This document shows, in pieces, positions 53,990 through 62,469 of a stretch of DNA of 64,000 bases. The stretch comes from Cellulophaga fucicola. Its GTDB lineage: Bacteria > Bacteroidota > Bacteroidia > Flavobacteriales > Flavobacteriaceae. Both the position numbers and the translations under genes were made by a program. Below the pieces are notes generated by a model that was not told the DNA's origin, made no database searches, and saw nothing but the letters and a program-made list of their open reading frames with translations. Position 1 is the first letter of the stretch, and every line of letters begins with the position of its first letter. The stretch covers positions 1 to 64,000 of the forward strand of contig NZ_FPIY01000001.1 in the NCBI RefSeq assembly GCF_900119145.1. Direction: 5' to 3'.

Positions 53990-56038
53990 TTAATTATTTT
54001 TTCCTTTTTTTAATAATTCGCCCTCCGCATTGTAAGTTTCACCATTATATAGGCTATATGTAGCATTATTACTATCGGTGCTTAACGTCATTGAGTTTGC
54101 TGTATCTGGAAACTTTTTAAAAACTTTGTTGTTTTTATCTATTAGATATGCTGTGTTGTTTTTTTCTACATAAGCGTATTTTTCTTGAAAATATTTAGCG
54201 CTTTCATATTCAAAGGGAATAACAACTTCTCCTTTTGTATTAATATAGCCATATAAATTACTTCCTTTTTCCTTTACAGCAGCTAGGCCATTAGAAAAAA
54301 TATCTGCCCATTGGTACTCTTTTAAGTCAATAATTACTTTTCCGTTTTCATTAATAAAGGCATCCTTATCTGTATAATTTACATTGTCTTTTATATAGTT
54401 TTTAGCGGCAAGTATAAGACCCGCTTTACCAAAGTCACCTTCAAAATTTTGCCATCTACCATTGGTAATGTTTTTTCCTGTTAGGGTATATATATCAGTG
54501 TTGCTTATACCATTTTCATTATCAATTTCAGTTATAAAACTATTTTCTAAAACCGTTATTCTATTAAACCTTTCTGGTAATATTTGTTTTCCGTATTTAT
54601 TATAAAGACTAGTTTTACGATTATTATAAACGTTAAAATAGCCCTTTTCGTGGTAAATATTATTATAAATATTAGGTAATAATACTTTACCTGTTTTTGC
54701 ATTAATTAGACCTTTAGGTCCATTAACTTCTTTTTCTGTAATAACAATGTTACCATCATATATTTCATATCTATATAATACATAATCTATTTTCTCTAGA
54801 GTATTGTTTGTAGTATTTAGCCAAAGATATTCTCTAGTGTAGTCTGTGTCCTCTGTGTAGTAATAATAATCTAAAACGTATTCTAAGTCGTTGAACGTAG
54901 GCCTAATAACCCAATTACCAGCAGCATTAACAAAACCGCTTTTATTTGTGGTACTGTCTTGTGCTATATAATAACCAAAATTAGATTTTTTGTAGCTAGG
55001 TGGTTTTATGGTTACTTTTTTTGTGTTTAATGTTGGTTTGCCTTTATTAATAAACAGCTTTATTTTATCTATCTCTCCTTTAGCAGAATAAGTAGTATAG
55101 GTTGTACGTGAGTTTATAGGTGTTTCTGGTACGGTTTGTAATAAACTGTTTTTTAAATCTTCTTTTGTTTTAATCTTATTATTATCAATTTTTTTAATTG
55201 TTTTAGAAAAGATAGACTTTACATCTTTTAAATAAGATAGCATTTCTTCAGTAGGTTTAGAATTACTAGAAATCCCTTTTTCTTCTAAAATTTCGCCATT
55301 TTTATGTATTGCTTCAATAGATACAATATTATCTTCTAAATAAGAGGGATATGTAATCTGTACCTTGTTGTAATCTACTTTTTTATAACTTATAACAATG
55401 GTATCAACTTCTGTTGTAGAAGCGTCTATTATATATTCTTTAATATTTGGTACACTGTAAATAAAGTTAACATTTAAACTGTCTATATTTTTAGCAGAAG
55501 AAAAATTATGAACTAGGTATCCGTTGGAGTTTACAGTAGTCGTGGCTGTATCTGCTACAGTTGTTTTATCAGAAAGGAATTTTTTTTCTATTTGTAATTT
55601 TATTGGATTATCAATTTTATCCCAATGCTCTTCAATAGATTTTAATTTTAAATCTGAAGTACTATAACCACCAAACCTTAATGTAGAGTTAGGAGGTATT
55701 ATTTTTTGCTCAAATATAATCTCATTTGTAAAATCTGAAATGTGTTTATCTATGGTATCCTTTGAGTAAATTTTATATGGATTTTTATTAAAAATAGTAG
55801 TGTCTTTTTTCTGAGATGTCTCTACCGATAATTCTAAATTTATACTAGAAAAATTTAGTAGCATAGTAATACCTTGGTTTTCCTCTTCTAGAAGTTTTTT
55901 AGCTTCGGCTAGAGTTAAAGTATCTATGGCTTTTATTAACGGATTGTCCTTGTCTATATTCTTTAATGGTTTTTTCTGTGAAGTACAAGAGCAAATACCA
56001 ATAATTAAAGCTAATGGTACTATTACATTTTTAAGCAT
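53990..56038 (-). CDS. WG-repeat lipoprotein
   Basis: A 682-residue lipoprotein (MLKNVIVPLALIIGICSC). The C-terminal half has WG/KWG repeats (GFVNAAGNWVIRPTF, LINAKTGKVLLPNIY, GYINTKGEVVIPFEYESAKYF) forming a propeller-like domain. The N-terminal half has no known family. It starts 24 bases after the two-pass membrane protein gene upstream of it. Possible surface sensor or scaffold. Confidence 0.82.
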   Translation of the reverse strand: MLKNVIVPLALIIGICSCTSQKKPLKNIDKDNPLIKAIDTLTLAEAKKLLEEENQGITMLLNFSSINLELSVETSQKKDTTIFNKNPYKIYSKDTIDKHISDFTNEIIFEQKIIPPNSTLRFGGYSTSDLKLKSIEEHWDKIDNPIKLQIEKKFLSDKTTVADTATTTVNSNGYLVHNFSSAKNIDSLNVNFIYSVPNIKEYIIDASTTEVDTIVISYKKVDYNKVQITYPSYLEDNIVSIEAIHKNGEILEEKGISSNSKPTEEMLSYLKDVKSIFSKTIKKIDNNKIKTKEDLKNSLLQTVPETPINSRTTYTTYSAKGEIDKIKLFINKGKPTLNTKKVTIKPPSYKKSNFGYYIAQDSTTNKSGFVNAAGNWVIRPTFNDLEYVLDYYYYTEDTDYTREYLWLNTTNNTLEKIDYVLYRYEIYDGNIVITEKEVNGPKGLINAKTGKVLLPNIYNNIYHEKGYFNVYNNRKTSLYNKYGKQILPERFNRITVLENSFITEIDNENGISNTDIYTLTGKNITNGRWQNFEGDFGKAGLILAAKNYIKDNVNYTDKDAFINENGKVIIDLKEYQWADIFSNGLAAVKEKGSNLYGYINTKGEVVIPFEYESAKYFQEKYAYVEKNNTAYLIDKNNKVFKKFPDTANSMTLSTDSNNATYSLYNGETYNAEGELLKKGKNN

Positions 56039-56062
56039 AAATTTTATTTTAGTTGTGGTGGT

Positions 56063-56677
56063 TTAGCTATAAATTTCTTGCTCTAGAGTACTCTTTTTAT
56101 AAGACTTTATGGCAAAAAAGATAAATACTAATGTAATAAGAGTTCCTAATATTAGTGTATTGGTAGATCCTAAAGTTTCAGAAATTGATATAAGTATTTT
56201 TTTTAATCCTCTTCTAGATCCAGACACACTTATGTTTTCTCCTGCTTCTAATTTTAAAGCACTAGAATAACAAGCAAAAGTAAGAATTGCTGCGATTAGA
56301 GAATATATACTAGGTTTAACCCAAGCCTTGGTTTTTTTCTGCTCTGTATTTTTTGTTAAACTTGCACTAGAAACTATGGTGTCTAGTGTAGATTGATATT
56401 CTTCTTGTGTAGCAAAATCCAAATACACTTTTTCTTTCTTCCCTTTTTCAGTAAAAAATACTTGAAACCCTTGTTCTGCTGCAAAAGGAACAATTTTTAA
56501 AATATCGGTATAGCTAAATGTATGTTGTGTGTTTAGTAGTCCTTTTTTATCGGAATCTAATTCTGTTGTAAAAGCTTCTATAGTTTTATAATCCTCGTCA
56601 GATACCCTAATTGTAGCATCTGTTAGTGCTATGTTTTTAATATATGTTGCTTTAGGATTAATTATGAATTGTTGCAT
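56063..56677 (-). CDS. Two-pass membrane protein of unknown function
   Basis: A 204-residue protein with a soluble N-terminal domain (about 1-115) and two membrane helices near 122-140 and 172-193. No family recognised. Upstream of the WG-repeat gene, 24 bases apart, so probably cotranscribed with it. Confidence 0.65.
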   Translation of the reverse strand: MQQFIINPKATYIKNIALTDATIRVSDEDYKTIEAFTTELDSDKKGLLNTQHTFSYTDILKIVPFAAEQGFQVFFTEKGKKEKVYLDFATQEEYQSTLDTIVSSASLTKNTEQKKTKAWVKPSIYSLIAAILTFACYSSALKLEAGENISVSGSRRGLKKILISISETLGSTNTLILGTLITLVFIFFAIKSYKKSTLEQEIYS

Positions 56678-56788
56678 TTATCTAATTTTTAAATTTTTGA
56701 TAAATGTAGACAAGCATATTAAAATACCTATATATCAATATATATTTGACTATAGTTAATTAATATTTGATTGCTTTTAAGATTTAAA

Positions 56789-57331
56789 CTAAAGTGCAAT
56801 TTTAATGTTTTCAGATTCTAAGGTGTCTAAAAAATCTTCCATCTTAAAGTTAGAAGACTCAAAAGTGTTACTTCTTTTAAAAGCTTGCTCTTTACGTCTA
56901 ATACTACGTGCAAATCTACGTATACCTTGTTTGTCTTCTACTAAAAGACCTGGTACTACTAAACTTTTACCATCTGCATCTTTTGCAACCATTGTAAAAT
57001 AAGACGAATTACAGTGTTTTTTTTCTCCTGTAGTAATATTTTCAGACTCTACTCTAACACCAACAACCATAGAGGTTCTTCCTGTATAGTTTATAGATGC
57101 TTTAAGTGTAACTAATTCTCCTACTTCTATAGGGTTTAAAAAATCTACTCTGTTTACAGATGCAGTTACACAGTAGCCTCTAGAGTGTTTAGAGGCACAA
57201 GCAAATGCAATTTGGTCCATTAGATTTAAAATATAACCACCGTGCACTTTACCTCCAAAATTAGAGTGTGCAGGTAACATTAATTCTGTTATAGAAACTT
57301 TAGATTCTTTAGCCGTTTTAAATTTTTTCAT
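56789..57331 (-). CDS. Acyl-CoA thioesterase (hotdog fold)
   Basis: A 180-residue YciA-type thioesterase. Catalytic region HSNFGGKVHGGYILNLMDQIAFACASKHS and CVTASVNRVDFLNPIEVGELVTLKASI are typical. Cytoplasmic. Starts 4 bases before the downstream small protein gene (its neighbour on the same strand ends at 57336). Confidence 0.9.
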   Translation of the reverse strand: MKKFKTAKESKVSITELMLPAHSNFGGKVHGGYILNLMDQIAFACASKHSRGYCVTASVNRVDFLNPIEVGELVTLKASINYTGRTSMVVGVRVESENITTGEKKHCNSSYFTMVAKDADGKSLVVPGLLVEDKQGIRRFARSIRRKEQAFKRSNTFESSNFKMEDFLDTLESENIKIAL

Positions 57332-57335
57332 AGTC

Positions 57336-57701
57336 TTAATTTCTAACGTGTGGAGATTTTTCTTTTGTTACTTCTGTAATAAAATATTTAGTGTCACCTA
57401 ACCAAGAAAAAGTTGCGTAACGCTCCACATAGGTAACTTTTACATAGTTACCTTGGTACTCTTTTAATTTGTCTATAATATCTACGTCCTTATCTAAAAC
57501 CGAAAAAGAGAATATCTGTGCTCCAGATATTCCTTGACTTATTTCTCCTTCCCAGGTTTTAACAATAACACCTTTGTGGCTAAATTTTATTAATTCGCCA
57601 GATCTGTACCCCTCACTAATAGGTACATAATATATAAAGGCATATATAGCCGCAAATACAGCAACAATAAGTAATAAGGTAATAATTAATGCTTTTTTCA
57701 T
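57336..57701 (-). CDS. Small single-pass membrane protein
   Basis: A 121-residue protein with one N-terminal membrane helix (IITLLLIVAVFAAIYAFIYYV) and a beta-rich part (KFSHKGVIVKTWEGEISQGISGAQIFSFSVLDKD, by pattern). Homologues in flavobacteria are often misannotated as 6-phosphogluconate dehydrogenase; there is no dehydrogenase feature. Operon with thioesterase and rmuC likely. Confidence 0.65.
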   Translation of the reverse strand: MKKALIITLLLIVAVFAAIYAFIYYVPISEGYRSGELIKFSHKGVIVKTWEGEISQGISGAQIFSFSVLDKDVDIIDKLKEYQGNYVKVTYVERYATFSWLGDTKYFITEVTKEKSPHVRN

Positions 57702-57729
57702 TTTATAAAAGTATAATGGTTGTTTTTGT

Positions 57730-59061
57730 TTATAATTCTTCGTGGTTATCTAATGCTCTATTTAAAATTGGCTCAGGAATAGATTTTTTAGCTTTGGCGC
57801 CCATTTTCTTCAGTTTTTCTATAGAAGTTACAATGTTTCCGCGGCCTTCTACTAACTTATTCATAGCACCTTTGTACTCGGTTTTAGCCTCGTCCATTTT
57901 TTTGCCAACTCTAGTTAAATCGCCAACAAATCCCTCAAACTTATCATACAAAGCACCTGCTTGTTTGGCAATTTGTATGGCATTACGCTGTTGTTTTTCG
58001 TTATTCCACATAGTATCTATAGTACGTAAAGTAGCAAGTAGAGTAGATGGGGTAACTATAACAATGTTCTGTTCAAAAGCCTTGTTGTATAAGCTGTTAT
58101 CATTATTAATGGCTATTGCAAATGCTGGTTCTATAGGTACAAAAAGCAATACAAAATCTGGACTTTCCATTTCGTATAAATCTTCGTACTTTTTTGCAGA
58201 TAATTGATCTACGTGTTTACGCAGAGATGTAATATGTTCTTTTAAAAATTGCTCTCTGTCAGTTTCATCATCTGCATTTACATAGCGCTCATAAGCGGTT
58301 AAAGATACTTTAGAATCTACTACCATTTTTTTATTATCGGGTAAATTAATAATAACGTCTGGTAATACTCTAGAACCATCTTCTCTGGTAAAACTTTGTT
58401 GTACAGTATACTCTCTATCTTTTTCTAATCCAGATTTCTCTAGTACACGTTCTAGCACAAGTTCTCCCCAGTTTCCTTGCATTTTACTATCGCCTTTTAA
58501 TGCTTTAGTTAAGTTTTCTGCTTCCTGGGTAATTTTAAGATTCTGACTCTGTAAGTTTAGTAATTGTTCTTTTAAAGCAGAATGTATGCTAATGTTCTCT
58601 TTCTGACTTTCTTCAACTTTCTTCTCAAACAACAGAATTTTTTCTTGTAGCGGATGTAAAATATTTTTAATGTTTACTTGATTTTGCTCTGTAAACTTGG
58701 TGCTTTTTTCATCTAAAATCTTATTTGCTAAGTTTTCAAACTCTTTGGTAAACTTTTCTTGAAGCTGCTCTACTTCTTGTTTTTGTTCTGTATTCTTAAG
58801 TTCAAGGTTTTCTAAATCTGCTTGGTATCTTGTAATTCTATTTCCAAGTAACTCTTTGTCTTCGCGCAAAGAGTTTTTTTCATCTTCTAGAGATAATAGT
58901 TTATTTTCTAATGTAGTCAAGTTTTGCTTTAATATAGATTCTCTTTCTAATAGAGCACTTTGGCTAGATTTTGTTTTAAGGTTCTGAATATAATTACCTA
59001 AAAAGTAACCTGCGGTAAGGCATAAAATGGCAACTAAAAAGTAAATTAAAAAATCGGTCAT
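57730..59061 (-). CDS. rmuC: DNA recombination protein RmuC
   Basis: A 443-residue protein with an N-terminal membrane helix, coiled coil (about 25-180) and the RmuC nuclease-like domain (KGDSKMQGNWGELVLERVLEKSGLEKDREY, then DVIINLPDNKKMVVDSKVSLTAYERY with acidic active-site residues). It limits inversions at short repeats in E. coli. ATG 59061. Confidence 0.93.
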   Translation of the reverse strand: MTDFLIYFLVAILCLTAGYFLGNYIQNLKTKSSQSALLERESILKQNLTTLENKLLSLEDEKNSLREDKELLGNRITRYQADLENLELKNTEQKQEVEQLQEKFTKEFENLANKILDEKSTKFTEQNQVNIKNILHPLQEKILLFEKKVEESQKENISIHSALKEQLLNLQSQNLKITQEAENLTKALKGDSKMQGNWGELVLERVLEKSGLEKDREYTVQQSFTREDGSRVLPDVIINLPDNKKMVVDSKVSLTAYERYVNADDETDREQFLKEHITSLRKHVDQLSAKKYEDLYEMESPDFVLLFVPIEPAFAIAINNDNSLYNKAFEQNIVIVTPSTLLATLRTIDTMWNNEKQQRNAIQIAKQAGALYDKFEGFVGDLTRVGKKMDEAKTEYKGAMNKLVEGRGNIVTSIEKLKKMGAKAKKSIPEPILNRALDNHEEL

Positions 59062-59142
59062 AAAGTTCTAGTGTCTATAAAAAGTAAAGATAAACGTTTT
59101 GTCTTTTGTTTTCTTTATAGTTTTTAGAAACTGATAAAAAAT

Positions 59143-59943
59143 TTAGACTACTTTAAAAGAACCACTTTCTGGATTAAAAGTAATAGTATCTTTAGGAAAA
59201 AGAGCATCAAACTTTTTTGCAGCAATAAGAGCTGCTGGAGTGTTAAAATGACTTGTGTTTTTATCTAAAATCAAGATTTTATCGCATAATTGTAATGCAA
59301 CTTCTATTTCGTGAGTCGTAAACAGAATAGTCTTTTTGGTTTTATGCGCTATGTTTTTTAATAGTTTAAGAATTGTTGCTTTGTGGTACAAGTCTAAATG
59401 AGAAGTTGGCTCGTCTAGTAAAATAATAGAGGTGTCTTGTGCCAAGGCTCTAGCAATCATTACTTTTTGTAATTGTCCGTCACTAAGTTCGTAACATTTT
59501 TTATGTTGTAACTCTTCAATTTGAACCAAAGAAATAGCTTCTGTAATTTTTTGTTTGTCGGTTGTTGTTAAGGTACCTATCCAGTTTGTGTATGGCTGTC
59601 TTCCTAAAGCAATAACCTCTAATGCTGTTAAATTTTTAGATGCTATTTTCTCTGTTAAAACAACACTTATTTTAGATGCTAATAGTTCTGTTTTGTAAGA
59701 TTCTAATAACAAATTATCTATATAAATAGTGCCGCTTAGTTTAGGTTGTACATTGCCTAATGTACGTAGTAATGTAGATTTCCCTATGCCATTTACACCA
59801 ACAATAGCCGTTAATTCTCCTTTTTGTAACGCAAAATTAATATCCTTAGAAATAACAATTTGTTTTTTCTTAGAGCTGTAACCAACACTTAGGTTTGTTA
59901 CTTGTAGTGCTATATGTTGTTCTTCTTTTTTGATGTTTTTTAT
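59143..59943 (-). CDS. ABC transporter ATP-binding protein of the B12 locus, no canonical start codon
   Basis: ATPase of a FecCD/BtuCD-type importer. Walker A GVNGIGKST (about 59760-59800 on the minus strand) and preceding residues are in frame with signature LSDGQLQKVMIARAL, Walker B IILLDEPTSHLD and the H-loop TTHE. The frame is closed by TGA at 59964-59962. Between that stop and the Walker A there is no ATG, GTG or TTG; the first TTG (59712) would remove the Walker A. The family-like N-terminus KNIKKEEQHIALQVTNL follows ATA at 59943, which I use as start. Possible rare start (AUA or AUC at 59934), a mutation, or a sequencing error in the A-rich stretch. Confidence 0.82.
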   Translation of the reverse strand: MKNIKKEEQHIALQVTNLSVGYSSKKKQIVISKDINFALQKGELTAIVGVNGIGKSTLLRTLGNVQPKLSGTIYIDNLLLESYKTELLASKISVVLTEKIASKNLTALEVIALGRQPYTNWIGTLTTTDKQKITEAISLVQIEELQHKKCYELSDGQLQKVMIARALAQDTSIILLDEPTSHLDLYHKATILKLLKNIAHKTKKTILFTTHEIEVALQLCDKILILDKNTSHFNTPAALIAAKKFDALFPKDTITFNPESGSFKVV

Positions 59944-59968
59944 TTTTTTATTCTGTTTTAATCAATCT

Positions 59969-61000
59969 TTAAAATACCATTTTCTTTTTGCGTACCAATA
60001 ACCAAATTACAACAGGAGCACCAATAATAGATGTAATAGCATTTATTGGTAATACATAAGCACTGGAAGGTATTTGTGCAATGGTATCACACAGGAGCAT
60101 TAAAATAGCGCCATATAATAGTACAGCTGGTATTAATATTTTATGGTTGGTTGTATTAAAAATTTGGCGAGTTAAATGTGGTACTGCCAAGCCTATAAAA
60201 GCAATTGGTCCTGCAAAAGCTGTTATGCTTCCGGCTAATAAACCTGTTGCTAAAATAATTAAAAAACGTTGTTTCTTTATGTTAACACCAAGGCTACGGG
60301 CATAATTTTCGCCTAATAAAAAGGCATTTAAAGATTTTATGGCAAATATACTTAAGCTAACACCTAAGCCAATTATAGCGCTTAATAGTCCAAGTTGTGT
60401 CCAAGTTAAATTACCAAGACTACCAAAAGACCAGTAGATATATTGTTGTAATTGTTCTGCATCTGTAAAATAAGAAAGAACACTTACAATTGCAGCAGTG
60501 ATGCTCCCAAACATTAATCCTATAATTAATAGTGCCATTGTGTCTTTTACTTTAGATGCAACAACCATAACGGCTAATAATACTAAAAAACTACCAGCGC
60601 TAGAAGCTATAGCAAGTGTAACATTTGTTACTATACCAAAAGTAATAATTCCAGATAATACAGAAGAGCCCATAATTAAAATGGCAGCTCCTAAACTTGC
60701 GCCAGAACTAATACCAAGTACAAAAGGGCCCGCCAAAGGGTTTCTAAATAGTGTTTGCATTAACAAACCACTTAACGCCAAACCACCACCAGCTAGTATA
60801 GCAGTAATAGCTTTTGGTATTCTGTAATTTCTAATAATATAACCCCAGGATTCTTTTTGCAAATCACCTCCAAAAATTGCACTTAATGTATCTGAAAACG
60901 GTATGCTTACAGAACCAAAACTTATACTAATGCAGAAGCATATTACCAGTAAAACAAGTAATAGTAAAAAAGTTAATTTATAGGATTTGGTTGTTAACAC
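59969..61000 (-). CDS. FecCD-type ABC transporter permease (B12 locus)
   Basis: A 343-residue permease with about ten membrane helices. It has GGGLALSGLLMQTLFRNPLAGPFVLGISSGASLGAAI and the C-terminal GLAVPHLTRQIFN, typical of FecCD/BtuC proteins. The frame could start at an ATG at 61048, overlapping the binding-protein gene by 47 bases. The GTG at 61000 is one base after that gene's stop and gives the family N-terminus, so it is preferred. Substrate (probably cobalamin) inferred from the neighbouring riboswitch-TonB gene. Confidence 0.9.
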   Translation of the reverse strand: MLTTKSYKLTFLLLLVLLVICFCISISFGSVSIPFSDTLSAIFGGDLQKESWGYIIRNYRIPKAITAILAGGGLALSGLLMQTLFRNPLAGPFVLGISSGASLGAAILIMGSSVLSGIITFGIVTNVTLAIASSAGSFLVLLAVMVVASKVKDTMALLIIGLMFGSITAAIVSVLSYFTDAEQLQQYIYWSFGSLGNLTWTQLGLLSAIIGLGVSLSIFAIKSLNAFLLGENYARSLGVNIKKQRFLIILATGLLAGSITAFAGPIAFIGLAVPHLTRQIFNTTNHKILIPAVLLYGAILMLLCDTIAQIPSSAYVLPINAITSIIGAPVVIWLLVRKKKMVF

Positions 61001-61001
61001 G

Positions 61002-62159
61002 TTATTGCAATGGTTTAAAAAAGGTAGTCTTATAGTCTGGCAAAACATCTGGATGAAAAATAGAAATAAGATCTTTTAATACTAAGTCTGGCCTATTTGG
61101 AGCAAGTTCAAAAAATAGTACGCCGCCAGTTTCTCCTTTAGAAAGTGTAATTGTGTATATTTTTTTATTCTTGTACGCATTAAACTGAGTGTAATGTTCG
61201 CTAGATGCAGCAACTTCTTTATAACTAGAATTATTAGAAGGAGATATCCAAAAATCTGCTTTACCAGCTTTGTCAAAAACACTTTCTACGCTTAAACCAA
61301 TACCGCCAGTTTCCTCTAGATCGCTCCATAAATAATTAGAGTTTGCATCTTTTAAAAATTGAGCCATCCAGCTTTTTCCGCCAGCAACGTGCCATAAATC
61401 TTTGTATAAACCTCCTGTTAAAACACTTGGTCTGTTGCTCGATTTTTTGGCTAGTTCTTTAGCTTGATTGTAATTTGTTTCAATTGTTTTAAAGATTGAA
61501 TCTGCCTTTACTTCAGTATTAAAAAAAGGAGCAAAAAATTTAATCCATTCTGCTTTACCTAGTGGTGTTTCCTCTGTCCAATCACCATTAAAAACAACAG
61601 GTATATTAGAGCGTTGTAAAGTACTGTATGTTTTATTGTTATTGTCTATGCCAAAACCAACAACAACCTCTGGATTAAGGGCTATAACCATTTCTGTATT
61701 AAGAGATTGGTTAACGCCAAGTTCTTCTATTTTTCCTTTGTTAATTAGTGTTCTTGCATTAGGAGATGAAATATAATCTGTATTAGGAAAACCTACTAAT
61801 TTATCTAAAACTCCTAGAGATTCTAATGCCGGAATATGGGTTGTAGATGTTACAACAATACGCTCTACAGGCACACTAACAATAGCATCATAATCGTCTT
61901 TATTTAATGTAATACTAGCTGCTTTTTCTTTAGGGACAAGTGCGTATGTAAAAGCAGATTCTGCTTTTGGCCAAGGAGAGGTAATTTTTAAAATTGTAAC
62001 ACCATTTTCTTGTTTTTCTATGTTAAACCCCTTTGCATAGGTTAACGGTATAGTATTTACTTCTTGCTTTAGAGAAGTTGGTAATGGCGCAGGCTTATTT
62101 TCTTTACAAGCTGCAAGTAGTATAAAGCAACTTAAAAAAAAAGTTTTAAAAATTTTCAT
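61002..62159 (-). CDS. ABC transporter substrate-binding lipoprotein (BtuF-like)
   Basis: A 385-residue lipoprotein (MKIFKTFFLSCFILLAAC, lipid Cys18) of the Peripla_BP_2 class. VERIVVTSTTHIPALESLGVLDKLVG and EMVIALNPEVVVGFGIDNN fit metal-chelate/cobalamin binding proteins. ATG 62159 is chosen over an upstream in-frame TTG or ATG-like codon at 62180. The start codon is one base from an inverted repeat (62161-62177). Likely binds cobalamin (inferred from the divergent riboswitch-controlled receptor). Confidence 0.88.
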   Translation of the reverse strand: MKIFKTFFLSCFILLAACKENKPAPLPTSLKQEVNTIPLTYAKGFNIEKQENGVTILKITSPWPKAESAFTYALVPKEKAASITLNKDDYDAIVSVPVERIVVTSTTHIPALESLGVLDKLVGFPNTDYISSPNARTLINKGKIEELGVNQSLNTEMVIALNPEVVVGFGIDNNNKTYSTLQRSNIPVVFNGDWTEETPLGKAEWIKFFAPFFNTEVKADSIFKTIETNYNQAKELAKKSSNRPSVLTGGLYKDLWHVAGGKSWMAQFLKDANSNYLWSDLEETGGIGLSVESVFDKAGKADFWISPSNNSSYKEVAASSEHYTQFNAYKNKKIYTITLSKGETGGVLFFELAPNRPDLVLKDLISIFHPDVLPDYKTTFFKPLQ

Positions 62160-62160
62160 T

Positions 62161-62177
62161 GACTCTGGATTAGAGTC
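62161..62177 (-). promoter_or_regulatory. Hairpin abutting the binding-protein start codon
   Basis: GACTCT-N5-AGAGTC inverted repeat; the ATG begins 2 bases downstream. Predicted transcription start (from the -7 box at 62178-62185) is around 62174, so the hairpin would form the 5' end of a very short leader. Confidence 0.45.
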
Positions 62178-62185
62178 CAAAAGTA
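62178..62185 (-). promoter_or_regulatory. -7 box of ABC operon
   Basis: TACTTTTG on the minus strand; no clear -33 TTTG. Confidence 0.5.
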
Positions 62186-62226
62186 GTGTAATTTAAATTT
62201 GAATAAAAAAATTGAGTAAAAAGGAT

Positions 62227-62234
62227 TACTTTTG
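62227..62234 (+). promoter_or_regulatory. -7 box of riboswitch-TonB receptor transcript
   Basis: TACTTTTG, followed by CGCC. About 42 bases from the divergent -7 box of the ABC operon. Confidence 0.55.
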
Positions 62235-62244
62235 CGCCGAATTT

Positions 62245-62421
62245 TGGTTCTAACTACATAGTGTAGTAAGATTAAAAGGGAATTTGGTGCAAAACCAAAA
62301 CTGTTCCCGCAACTGTAAGCTTAGTTTACCTAGGGTAAATGCTTTTTGTAACTACAATCCACTGTCTAATTTATGGCGGGAAGGAAGGCAAAAAGACGCA
62401 AGTCAGGAGACCTGCCATATT
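62245..62421 (+). ncRNA. Cobalamin riboswitch
   Basis: Conserved elements in order: GGGAATTTGGTG with CAAAACCAAAAC and TGTTCCCGCAACTGTAAGC, a central stem, CCACTG, and the B12 box AGTCAGGAGACCTGCCAT (62401-62418). Just downstream is ATCCT/AGGAT (62441-62455) near the receptor ATG, a possible expression-platform stem. It should repress the downstream TonB receptor when cobalamin is bound. Confidence 0.95.
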
Positions 62422-62469
62422 ATATTAACAATTTAATAAAATCCTCGGGTAAAGGATATTTAAATAATT

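Noticed and set aside
59143-59712. 189-residue ATPase starting at TTG 59712
   Set aside because: This start would remove the Walker A motif, which is intact and in frame upstream; the longer frame is the gene.
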